Source of the DNA: Rahnella woolbedingensis
Lineage (GTDB): Bacteria > Pseudomonadota > Gammaproteobacteria > Enterobacterales > Enterobacteriaceae
Length of the DNA: 64,000 nt
Direction: 5' to 3'
Assembly: GCF_003602095.1 (NCBI RefSeq)
Contig: NZ_RAHH01000021.1
Coordinates: forward strand, 1 to 64,000
The notes under the pieces were generated by a model. It saw only the letters and a program-made list of their open reading frames with translations, did no database searches and was not told where the DNA came from. The position numbers and the translations under genes were made by a program. Below are positions 56,617 to 64,000 of the stretch, piece after piece. How positions within the stretch are numbered: the first letter of the stretch is position 1; the number at the start of each line of letters is the position of its first letter.

Positions 56617-57999
56617 TTACAGACGGGTTTCGCTGGCAAACCAGTTCAGTTTCTGGCGTAAACTCACGACTGTACCGACAATGATCAAACTTGGGCTCTG
56701 TACCTGTTTTGCCAGACTTTCGAGCTCAGTGAGGCTGCCGGTGACCACGCGCTGCGTCTGGCTGGTGCCGTTTTCGACCAGTGCCACAGGCGTTTCTGCT
56801 GGCAGACCGTTTTCCAGCAGACGACGCTGGATTTCCGGCGCCTGTGTCAGACCCATATAAAACACCAGCGTTTGCTGGCCCTGAGCCAGACAGGCCCAGT
56901 CTAAAACGCCATCCTGCTTCGCATGGCCGGTAATGAGCCGCACGCTTTGCGCATGGTCGCGATGAGTCAGCGGAATGCCGCTGTAGGCTGAGCAACCGGA
57001 GGCCGCCGTAATACCCGGCACCACAGAAAACGCGATACCTGCGGCTTTCAGCGCTTCCAGTTCTTCGCCGCCACGGCCAAAGATAAACGGATCGCCGCCT
57101 TTGAGGCGCACAACGCGTTTGCCCATCAGTGCCTGTTCCAGCAGGATTTCGTTGATACGCTCCTGCGGCACGCAGTGATGCCCCGCCCGTTTGCCGACAA
57201 AAATACGCTCTGCATCACGGCGAATCAGATTCATTACGCTGTCAGAGACCAACCGGTCATAAACCACAACATCGGCCAACTGCATCTGCTGCAAGCCTTT
57301 CAGGGTCAGCAATCCGGCATCGCCTGGTCCGGCACCGACCAGAATGACTTCGCCATGTTTATCTACCGGTTCACTGAACAGCTCTTCGAGATATTGCCCG
57401 CTTTGCGCGTCGTCATTATTGGCCAGCGACTGCGCCAGACGATGATGATTAAACAGCTTTTCCCACCAGCGGCGGCGCTCTGCGGCATCGGTGAAATGCG
57501 CTTTAACGCGGGCGCGTAATCCGCCAGCTACCTGGGCCAGTTTACCCAGATGCTGCGGCAAAATGGATTCCAGACGCTCACGCAGCAGGCGCGCAAGCAC
57601 CGGCGCATTGCCACCGGAAGAGACGGCGATCATCAGCGGTGAACGGTCGATGATCGACGGCATGATCACGCTGGCGCTTTCCGGTGCATCGACCACGTTA
57701 CAGAACACGCGGCGCTGCTCGGCGGCTTCGCTGACTTCCTGGTTTACTACGTCTGAATCAGTCGCGGCGATAACCAACCATTTTTCATCCACCAGCAGCG
57801 GGGAGAATTCGCCTTTCAGCAGGCGGACTTTGCCTTCATCTGCCCAGATTTGAAATTGCGACGTGAAGGTCAGGGCGTTAACCGTTAGTTTTGCGCCAGC
57901 ATCGAGCAGCAGGCGCGCTTTACGTTCAGCCACGTCCCCGGCACCGACCAGCAAACAGGCTCTGTTTTTTAACTGACAAAATAGCGGCAGGTAATCCAT
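56617..57999 (-). CDS. cysG: Siroheme synthase CysG (trifunctional)
   Basis: 460 residues. N-terminal precorrin-2 dehydrogenase/ferrochelatase part with an NAD site ([17 protein letters not shown], residues ~16-32), C-terminal uroporphyrinogen III methyltransferase from about 217 ([29 protein letters not shown]). It makes siroheme for NirB and sulfite reductase. Last gene of nirB-nirD-cysG; nirC, which lies between nirD and cysG in E. coli, is missing. Confidence 0.97.
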   Translation of the reverse strand: MDYLPLFCQLKNRACLLVGAGDVAERKARLLLDAGAKLTVNALTFTSQFQIWADEGKVRLLKGEFSPLLVDEKWLVIAATDSDVVNQEVSEAAEQRRVFCNVVDAPESASVIMPSIIDRSPLMIAVSSGGNAPVLARLLRERLESILPQHLGKLAQVAGGLRARVKAHFTDAAERRRWWEKLFNHHRLAQSLANNDDAQSGQYLEELFSEPVDKHGEVILVGAGPGDAGLLTLKGLQQMQLADVVVYDRLVSDSVMNLIRRDAERIFVGKRAGHHCVPQERINEILLEQALMGKRVVRLKGGDPFIFGRGGEELEALKAAGIAFSVVPGITAASGCSAYSGIPLTHRDHAQSVRLITGHAKQDGVLDWACLAQGQQTLVFYMGLTQAPEIQRRLLENGLPAETPVALVENGTSQTQRVVTGSLTELESLAKQVQSPSLIIVGTVVSLRQKLNWFASETRL

Positions 58000-58089
58000 A
58001 GCAAATATTCTCTGAGACAGCGTTCTTGAAGCGACATTGTTTTAAATAAAGAACAACGCCGCCCGGAGGCGGCGTGGAAAGCGCGGAGT

Positions 58090-58440
58090 TTAGCAGGTTT
58101 GCGCCTGAAGACTGGCGGTATTCAGTTCAATATTCCCGTCGCGGACACGCACTTCGTAGGCGGAAATTGAATGCGCTTCATCTTCCATACAAAGACCGTC
58201 TTTCAGGCGGAAATGTTGTTTTTTCAGCGGACTGGCCACCCAGAGCTCGCCCTGATGTTCAGCGATGATTCCGCGTGACAGCACGCTGGCCTGCGCGAAC
58301 GGGTCGATATTCGACAGCGCGAAAATCTGCTCATCGGCATAGGGACGGAACAGCGCGATTTGCTGATCGCCTGCCAGTGCGCAAACACCGCAGCCCGGCA
58401 GGATCTGACCGACAGAACAAAGCGTTAACCACTGGCTCAT
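58090..58440 (-). CDS. nirD: Nitrite reductase (NADH) small subunit
   Basis: 116 residues, Rieske-like fold without the Fe-S ligands, as usual for enterobacterial NirD (CALAGDQQIALFRP; SPLKKQHFRLKDGLCMED). Works with NirB in the cytoplasm to reduce nitrite to ammonia. Overlaps the nirB stop by 4 bases. A 90-base gap leads to cysG. Confidence 0.94.
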   Translation of the reverse strand: MSQWLTLCSVGQILPGCGVCALAGDQQIALFRPYADEQIFALSNIDPFAQASVLSRGIIAEHQGELWVASPLKKQHFRLKDGLCMEDEAHSISAYEVRVRDGNIELNTASLQAQTC

Positions 58441-60989
58441 AATACTTCCTCCCCGTCGGCGAGTTGTGTCACCGGAATACGCTCGTCAGGGCGCGCCGGA
58501 CGATGTTGCTGGCGTTCACCGACGAACTGCACATTCGGGTCGCGCTGGCTGCTGTTGATAAAGTGGGTAAAGCGGGTTTGCGCCGCAGGATCGTTCAGCG
58601 TTTCCTGCCACTCGCAGATGACCGATTCGCGCAGGCGTGCCAGTTCGGCTTCCAGCTGATCGTTGAGCCCGAGTTTGTTATCGATGATGACTTTACGCAG
58701 GTAGTCGATGCCGCCTTCGAGGTTGTCCATCCAGACCGAGGTGCGTTGCAGTTTATCGGCGGTGCGGATGTAGAACATCATGAAGCGGTCGAGATAACGC
58801 AACAGGGTATCGTTATCCAGATCGGCGGCCAGTAAATCGCCATGACGAGGTTTCATGCCACCGTTACCGCAGACATACAGATTCCAGCCGTTTTCTGTCG
58901 CGATAATCCCGACGTCTTTACCCTGAGCTTCTGAACATTCACGGGTACAGCCGGACACACCGAACTTCATTTTGTGCGGCGTGCGGATTCCTTTGTAGCG
59001 GTTTTCCAGGCTGATGCCGAAACCGAGGCTGTCGCCCACGCCATAACGGCACCAGGTGCTGCCGACGCAGGTTTTGGCCATGCGCAATGCTTTGGCGTAG
59101 GCCTGACCGGTTTCGAATCCGGCGTTGATCAGTTTCTGCCAGATGGCCGGTAAATCGTCTTTCTGTGCGCCAAACATCCCGATGCGTTGCGAACCGGTGA
59201 TCTTGGTGTAGAGATTATATTGCGCCGCGATTTCGCCAATCGCCTGCAAACCTTGCGGAGTGATTTCACCGCCCGGCGAGCGTGGGATGACGGAATACGT
59301 ACCGTCTTTTTGCATATTGGCGAGGAACACATCATTGGTGTCCTGCAACGGCGTGTTTTGCGGCTTGAGAATATAATCGTTCCAGCACGACGCCAGCAGT
59401 GAACCGACGGTCGGTTTACAGACTTCACAGCCGTAGCCTTTGCCGTATTTATTCAGCAAATCATCATACGAACGGATGCCTTCGACGCGGATCAGGTGAT
59501 AGAGCTCCTGTCGAGAATAGGCGAAGTGCTCGCACAGATGATGGTTAACTTCGATGCCCTGCTTGCTCAGCTCGGCATTGAGCACCTGCGTCACCAGCGG
59601 GATACAGCCGCCGCAGCCGGTACCGGCTTTGGTCGCTGATTTCAGTGCCGCCACGGTATGGCAGCCGCCCTGAACCGCTTTGATGATGTCGCCTTTGGTG
59701 ACGTCAAAACATGAGCAGATTTGCGCGGTTTCGGGCAACGCATCGGTACCGATCACCGCGCCGCCGCTGCCCGCGTGGGCGGGCAGGATCAGCGCATCCG
59801 GATTTTCCGGCAACGCAATGCTGTTCAGCACCAGTTGCAGCAGATTGCCGTAATCACTGGTATCACCGACCAGCACTGCGCCGAGCAGCGTTTTATTATC
59901 TTCGCTGACTACCAGGCGTTTATAGAGAGATTTGCTTTCATCGAGATAAACGTAGCTGCGTGCGCCAGGCGTGCGGGCGTGCGCGTCGCCGATACCGGCC
60001 ACATCAACGCCTAAAAGTTTCAGTTTGGCGCTCATGTCTGCGCCGGTGAAGGCGTTATCGCGACCGAGTAAATGGTCGGCGGTGACCTGCGCCATTTTGT
60101 AACCCGGAGCGACCAGACCGAAAGTGCGCTGATTCCACGAGGCGCATTCGCCGATGGCGTACACGTGCGGATCGCTGGTCTGGCATTGGTCATTAATCAC
60201 GATGCCGCCACGCGGAGCGATTTCTAAATCACACTGGCGCGCCAGTTTGTCCTGCGGACGGATACCGGTGGAGAATACGATGAAATCGACTTCGAGGAAG
60301 GTACCGTCGGCGAATTCCATGGTCTTACGGGCAGAGGTGCCGCCCTGAACAATCTGTTTGGTATTTTTTGCGGTATGAACCTGCACGCCCATGCTTTCGA
60401 TTTTCTGGCGCAGCTGGCTGCCGCCCATAACATCGAGCTGTTCGGCCATCAGACCGGGTGCGAATTCAACAACATGTGTTTCAACGCCGAGATTTTTCAG
60501 CGCGCCTGCGGCTTCCAGTCCCAGCAACCCCCCGCCAACCACAGCGCCGCGTTTGCTGCGACGGGCGCAGGATTCAATCGCATGTAAATCTTCAATGGTG
60601 CGGTAAACAAAGCAATCCTGGCCATCAGAACCGGTGATCGGCGGAACCCACGGGTAGGAACCGGTCGCGATAATCAGTTTGTCGTAATACACCGTCCGGC
60701 CGCTGCTGGAATGAATGACTTTCTCCTGGCGGTTAAGCGTAATGGCGCGTTCGCCAATCAGCACATTGACGTTGTGTTTTTCGTAGAAGCCTTCGCGAAC
60801 CAGTGACAGTTCTTCGGCGGTATGATGGGAAAAATAGGAGGAAAGATGCACGCGGTCATAGGCCACGCGCGGTTCTTCACACAATACCGTGATCTCGAAC
60901 TGGCCCGGTTCTGCTTTATCCAGTAAATCTTCGATAAAGCGATGGCCCACCATGCCGTTGCCTATTATCGCGAGTCTGACTTTGCTCAT
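58437..60989 (-). CDS. nirB: Nitrite reductase (NADH) large subunit
   Basis: 850 residues. N-terminal FAD/NADH oxidoreductase (GNGMVGHRFIEDL at 10-22; GGGLLGLEAAGAL near 150), a BFD-type [2Fe-2S] part with Cys near 424-460 (CSCFDVTKGDI, GCGGCIP), and siroheme-[4Fe-4S] domains with CVGSTWCRYG and GCTRECSEA. Reduces nitrite to ammonia with NADH. First gene of nirBD-cysG; its promoter carries FNR and NarL/NarP sites. Confidence 0.97.
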   Translation of the reverse strand: MSKVRLAIIGNGMVGHRFIEDLLDKAEPGQFEITVLCEEPRVAYDRVHLSSYFSHHTAEELSLVREGFYEKHNVNVLIGERAITLNRQEKVIHSSSGRTVYYDKLIIATGSYPWVPPITGSDGQDCFVYRTIEDLHAIESCARRSKRGAVVGGGLLGLEAAGALKNLGVETHVVEFAPGLMAEQLDVMGGSQLRQKIESMGVQVHTAKNTKQIVQGGTSARKTMEFADGTFLEVDFIVFSTGIRPQDKLARQCDLEIAPRGGIVINDQCQTSDPHVYAIGECASWNQRTFGLVAPGYKMAQVTADHLLGRDNAFTGADMSAKLKLLGVDVAGIGDAHARTPGARSYVYLDESKSLYKRLVVSEDNKTLLGAVLVGDTSDYGNLLQLVLNSIALPENPDALILPAHAGSGGAVIGTDALPETAQICSCFDVTKGDIIKAVQGGCHTVAALKSATKAGTGCGGCIPLVTQVLNAELSKQGIEVNHHLCEHFAYSRQELYHLIRVEGIRSYDDLLNKYGKGYGCEVCKPTVGSLLASCWNDYILKPQNTPLQDTNDVFLANMQKDGTYSVIPRSPGGEITPQGLQAIGEIAAQYNLYTKITGSQRIGMFGAQKDDLPAIWQKLINAGFETGQAYAKALRMAKTCVGSTWCRYGVGDSLGFGISLENRYKGIRTPHKMKFGVSGCTRECSEAQGKDVGIIATENGWNLYVCGNGGMKPRHGDLLAADLDNDTLLRYLDRFMMFYIRTADKLQRTSVWMDNLEGGIDYLRKVIIDNKLGLNDQLEAELARLRESVICEWQETLNDPAAQTRFTHFINSSQRDPNVQFVGERQQHRPARPDERIPVTQLADGEEVL

Positions 60990-61019
60990 AATTGCCTCAA
61001 TTTTAATTTTCTAAGGCTA

Positions 61020-61025
61020 AACATA
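61020..61025 (-). promoter_or_regulatory. Predicted -10 of the nir promoter
   Basis: Minus-strand TATGTT. With transcription starting near 61012-61013 the FNR site would be centred at about -41.5, as in E. coli nirB. No -35 hexamer is needed at an FNR-activated class II promoter. Confidence 0.6.
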
Positions 61026-61046
61026 ACGCGCGCGAAGCGGGGGGTA

Positions 61047-61060
61047 TTGATACAAATCAA
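61047..61060 (-). promoter_or_regulatory. FNR box of the nirB promoter
   Basis: TTGAT-ACAA-ATCAA is a perfect match to the FNR consensus TTGAT-N4-ATCAA, about 57 bases before the nirB start codon. It means anaerobic activation. Confidence 0.92.
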
Positions 61061-61073
61061 GCAGCTCCCAATA

Positions 61074-61089
61074 TACTCCTTAGGGGGTA
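61074..61089 (-). promoter_or_regulatory. NarL/NarP 7-2-7 site upstream of nirB
   Basis: Minus strand TACCCCC-TA-AGGAGTA: two inverted heptamers separated by two bases. Its centre is 28 bases from the FNR centre, the same spacing as the -69.5/-41.5 arrangement in E. coli nirB. It implies nitrate/nitrite control. Confidence 0.88.
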
Positions 61090-61212
61090 TTTGACTGATT
61101 TAATTGAGTTTTTGTGTAACCTTTCGATTTATAAACACTTTCAGGCTATTGTTCTAAGATTGGCTTTAAAAATTCTGACGATGAAGTCTTTCTAAAAACG
61201 ATGAGGTAACGC

Positions 61213-62496
61213 GTGACGAAAACACCTTTGCGTACCATTAAGAATGTACGCCTGCCCGACCGGGAAGGGCTGTGGCAGATAGATATCGAAGACGGCGTGA
61301 TCCGCCATATCACTTCTCAGCTGGATAATGCCGATTACGGCGAACATATTCTGGACGGCGAAGGCGGGCTGGCAATACCTCCTTTTATCGAGCCGCATAT
61401 TCACCTCGATACCACTCAGACTGCCGGTCAGCCAGCGTGGAATCAGTCCGGTACCTTATTCGAAGGCATCGAGCGCTGGGCAGAACGCAAGGCGTTGCTG
61501 TCGCACGAAGATGTGAAACAGCGCGCGTGGCAGACGCTGAAATGGCAAATCGCCAACGGCATTCAGCATGTGCGTACGCATGTTGATGTTTCTGACCCCA
61601 CGCTCACCGCGCTGAAAGCGATGCTTGAAGTGAAAGCCGAAGTCGCACCGTGGGTGACGCTGCAAATTGTGGCGTTCCCGCAGGAAGGCATAATGTCCTA
61701 TCCGAATGGCGAAGCCTTGCTGGAAGAGGCGCTGAAGCTGGGCGCAGACGTCGCGGGCGCAATCCCGCACTTTGAATTCACCCGCGAATACGGCGTGGAA
61801 TCACTGCATAAAACCTTCGCGTTGGCGAAAAAATATAACGCGCTTATCGACGTGCATTGCGACGAAATTGACGACGAGCAGTCACGTTTTGTTGAAACGG
61901 TCGCAGCACTCGCGCTGCGCGAGAATATGGGCGCACGGGTGACGGCCAGCCATACCACGGCGATGCATTCCTATAACGGCGCTTATACATCGCGGTTATT
62001 CCGTCTGCTGAAGATGTCCGGTATCAACTTTGTCGCCAATCCGCTGGTGAATATCCATCTGCAAGGGCGGTTTGATACCTATCCGAAACGCCGCGGCATT
62101 ACGCGCGTCAAAGAGATGCTGGATGCCGGTATTAACGTCTGTTTCGGGCATGACGATGTGTTCGACCCGTGGTATCCGCTGGGTACCGCCAATATGTTGC
62201 AGGTGCTGCACATGGGCCTGCATGTTTGCCAACTGATGGGCTATCAGCAAATTAACGACGGGCTGAAGCTGATTACGACTTACAGTGCGCGCACCCTGGA
62301 TCTGGACGGTTACGGTCTGGAAACTGGCAACGCCGCCAGTTTGGTGATCCTGCCGGCTGAAAACGGTTTCGACGCGGTGCGCAGGCAAGTACCGGTACGC
62401 TATTCCATTCGTCATGGATCGGTGATTGCTGAAACTCTGCCTGCAAAAACAACGATTCATCTCGATAAAGATTATTCCGTTGATTTCAACAGCTAA
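61213..62496 (+). CDS. codA: Cytosine deaminase
   Basis: 427 residues, same length as E. coli CodA. It starts with GTG behind GAGG. Amidohydrolase metal ligands: EPHIHLD (His62, His64), [10 protein letters not shown] (His and Glu near 215-218), SHTTAMHSY (His near 247) and FGHDDVFDP (Asp near 314). Converts cytosine to uracil and ammonia. The cytosine permease codB, normally just upstream, is absent, and codA lies between nirB and ppiA where E. coli has tsgA. Confidence 0.95.
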   Translation: MTKTPLRTIKNVRLPDREGLWQIDIEDGVIRHITSQLDNADYGEHILDGEGGLAIPPFIEPHIHLDTTQTAGQPAWNQSGTLFEGIERWAERKALLSHEDVKQRAWQTLKWQIANGIQHVRTHVDVSDPTLTALKAMLEVKAEVAPWVTLQIVAFPQEGIMSYPNGEALLEEALKLGADVAGAIPHFEFTREYGVESLHKTFALAKKYNALIDVHCDEIDDEQSRFVETVAALALRENMGARVTASHTTAMHSYNGAYTSRLFRLLKMSGINFVANPLVNIHLQGRFDTYPKRRGITRVKEMLDAGINVCFGHDDVFDPWYPLGTANMLQVLHMGLHVCQLMGYQQINDGLKLITTYSARTLDLDGYGLETGNAASLVILPAENGFDAVRRQVPVRYSIRHGSVIAETLPAKTTIHLDKDYSVDFNS

Positions 62497-62640
62497 CCGC
62501 TGGATAAACGATAGTAACAATTTGAAATATCTGAAAAAGTTACTGTGAAGCGTAAATAACCGTAAAGGTCTGGCGCTCGGCGTAAAGGCTCTTTAGAATC
62601 AGTGAGATCTGTTGTTTGTTTTTTCTGGAAAGGAATTGTC

Positions 62641-63207
62641 ATGTTTAAACGTACTTTGGTGGCCTTAACTGCGCTGCTTTCTCTGACGGCAATGTCGCCG
62701 GTTTTTGCTGCCGGACAAACCCACGTCATGCTGACCACTTCAGCAGGGAATATCGAACTGGAACTCGACAGTGCTAAGGCACCGGTTTCCGTGAAGAATT
62801 TCGTTGATTACGCCCAGAGCGGATATTACAACAACACCATTTTCCACCGCGTGATCCCAGGCTTTATGGTTCAGGGCGGCGGTTTTACTGCGGACATGCA
62901 GCAGAAAGCGACCAAAGAGCCTATCAAAAACGAAGCCGACAACGGCCTGCGTAACCTGCGCGGTACCGTCGCGATGGCGCGTACAGCGGATAAAGACAGC
63001 GCGACCAGCCAGTTCTTCATCAACGTGGCGGATAACGCCTTCCTGGATCACGGTCAGCGTGATTTCGGTTATGCAGTATTCGGTAAAGTGATTAAAGGTA
63101 TGGATGTGGTAGACAAAATGTCACAGGTGAAAACGGACAACGTTGGGCCTTATCAGAACGTGCCGACCACACCGATTGTGATTTTGTCTGCGAAAGTGCT
63201 GCCTTAA
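62641..63207 (+). CDS. ppiA: Periplasmic peptidyl-prolyl cis-trans isomerase A
   Basis: 188 residues, cyclophilin. Signal peptide about 1-24 (cut after VFAA or VFA), then the cyclophilin fold with [15 protein letters not shown] near 73-87 and [20 protein letters not shown] near 109-128. Speeds proline isomerisation in periplasmic proteins. The start at 62641 has AAAGGAA upstream; the longer frame from 62602 would spoil the signal peptide. Confidence 0.96.
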   Translation: MFKRTLVALTALLSLTAMSPVFAAGQTHVMLTTSAGNIELELDSAKAPVSVKNFVDYAQSGYYNNTIFHRVIPGFMVQGGGFTADMQQKATKEPIKNEADNGLRNLRGTVAMARTADKDSATSQFFINVADNAFLDHGQRDFGYAVFGKVIKGMDVVDKMSQVKTDNVGPYQNVPTTPIVILSAKVLP

Positions 63208-63245
63208 TTTTTTAGCCTTGCAGTTCCTTTCCGAAGTAGAAGATG

Positions 63246-63271
63246 AAGCCTCCGCCAGCCGGAGGCTTTTT
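63246..63271 (+). terminator. Rho-independent terminator of ppiA
   Basis: AAGCCTCCG / CGGAGGCTT with loop CCAGC, running into TTTTTC. Confidence 0.92.
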
Positions 63272-63361
63272 CTTGCCCATTTTATGCCCCTTTCTTGACG
63301 CCCATCCCGCTGACTAATAGGTTTTAAAGAACGCCCCGCGTCCACTTTCAAGGAAAATGAA

Positions 63362-64000
63362 ATGAGTGAAGCCCGTCTGATTGCAAAAGCCATGAATGAA
63401 GGCAAACCGGTGCAGGATCTGGTGATCCTCCCTGCGCTGGCCAACCGCCACGGATTGATTACCGGCGCGACCGGTACCGGCAAAACGGTCACGTTGCAAA
63501 GAATGGCCGAGCAGTTTTCCCGCATCGGCATTCCGGTGTTTCTGGCGGATGTGAAAGGCGATCTGTCCGGCATCGGCGCAGAAGGCGTTCCCTCGGAAAA
63601 ACTCAATGCCCGGCTTGCCGGTATTGGCGTCACCGGCTGGCAGCCACAGGCGTGCAGCATGATCCCGTGGGATATTTTTGGTGAGAAAGGACATCCGATC
63701 CGCGCCACGATTTCCGATCTGGGTCCGTTGCTGCTGGCGCGATTGCTGGATCTGAATGAGGTGCAAAGCGGGGTATTGCAGCTGGTCTTTAAGATTGCCG
63801 ACGACAATGGTCTGCTGCTGCTCGACATGAAAGATTTACGCGCGATGGTGCAGTTTACCGGTGATAACGCGAAACAGTTCCAGACGCAGTACGGCAATAT
63901 CTCCTCTGCTTCCATCGGCGCCATCCAGCGCGGACTGCTGACGCTGGAAGGTCAGGGTGCCAACCAGTTCTTCGGCGAGCCGATGCTCGACATCAATGAC
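63362..64000 (+). CDS. yjgR: HerA-like ATPase (DUF853, YjgR family), 3' end outside the window
   Basis: 213 codons are present and the frame stays open to the window edge; the full protein is usually about 500 residues. It begins [20 protein letters not shown] behind AAGGAAA. Walker [10 protein letters not shown] lies at about residues 39-47, then [14 protein letters not shown] (Walker B-like strand near 67-80) and [21 protein letters not shown]. The family is related to HerA/FtsK-type P-loop ATPases; its role is not established. Confidence 0.88.
   Translation, partial: MSEARLIAKAMNEGKPVQDLVILPALANRHGLITGATGTGKTVTLQRMAEQFSRIGIPVFLADVKGDLSGIGAEGVPSEKLNARLAGIGVTGWQPQACSMIPWDIFGEKGHPIRATISDLGPLLLARLLDLNEVQSGVLQLVFKIADDNGLLLLDMKDLRAMVQFTGDNAKQFQTQYGNISSASIGAIQRGLLTLEGQGANQFFGEPMLDIND

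Overview
The window reads as chromosomal DNA of an enterobacterium (order Enterobacterales). Gene content and order follow the classic feoABC-tex-greB / ompR-envZ / pckA / hslO-hslR-yrfG-igaA / nudE / mrcA-hofMNOPQ-aroK-aroB-damX-dam-rpe-gph-trpS / cysG-nirDB / ppiA backbone. The complete malonate decarboxylase cluster, a 2010-residue alpha-2-macroglobulin and the protein sequences suggest the Rahnella/Ewingella/Serratia side of the order. That genus-level placement is inference, not something a single motif proves.

Layout. 0-9.2 kb: a complete malonate utilisation operon mdcABCDEFGH (plus strand) with a strong terminator, a two-gene DUF4160/DUF2442 module, and the LysR regulator mdcR convergent to it. 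9.2-15.4 kb (minus strand): feoABC ferrous iron uptake with a Fur box, tex (yhgF) and greB. 15.4-29.9 kb: an accessory block lying exactly between the normally adjacent divergent greB and ompR. It holds a giant membrane-anchored alpha-2-macroglobulin with an intact thioester motif, its partner pbpC, and a minimal four-gene chaperone-usher fimbrial operon. 29.9-32.0 kb: ompR-envZ. 32.0-32.6 kb: a non-coding, heavily palindromic block. 32.6-33.3 kb: a FitAB/VapBC-like pair whose toxin lacks two expected catalytic residues. 33.4-40.6 kb: pckA, hslO-hslR, yrfG, igaA, nudE. 40.6-53.3 kb: mrcA, the hof DNA-utilisation operon (with hofO and hofP apparently fused), aroK, aroB, damX, dam, rpe, gph, trpS. 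53.4-56.4 kb: an accessory ShlB/FhaC-type outer-membrane transporter next to a Gly/Thr-repeat lipoprotein. 56.6-61.1 kb: cysG-nirD-nirB with a textbook FNR plus NarL/NarP promoter but no nirC. 61.2-64.0 kb: a cytosine deaminase (codA without codB), ppiA, and the start of a HerA-like (DUF853) ATPase that runs off the edge.

How the parts work together. The mdc genes make, load and run a malonyl-S-ACP decarboxylase and import malonate. Tex, GreB, OmpR/EnvZ, IgaA and Hsp33 are core stress and transcription functions. The A2M/PbpC pair is thought to defend and repair the envelope. Fimbriae and the two-partner-like locus are surface structures. NirBD with CysG (siroheme maker) forms an anaerobic nitrite-reduction unit.

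The most unusual items are the transporter/(Gly-Thr)n lipoprotein pair with its coding hexanucleotide minisatellite, the structured repeat block after envZ, the HofO-HofP fusion, the catalytically degraded PIN toxin, and the 14.5-kb insertion that separates greB from ompR and carries two long homopolymer tracts.
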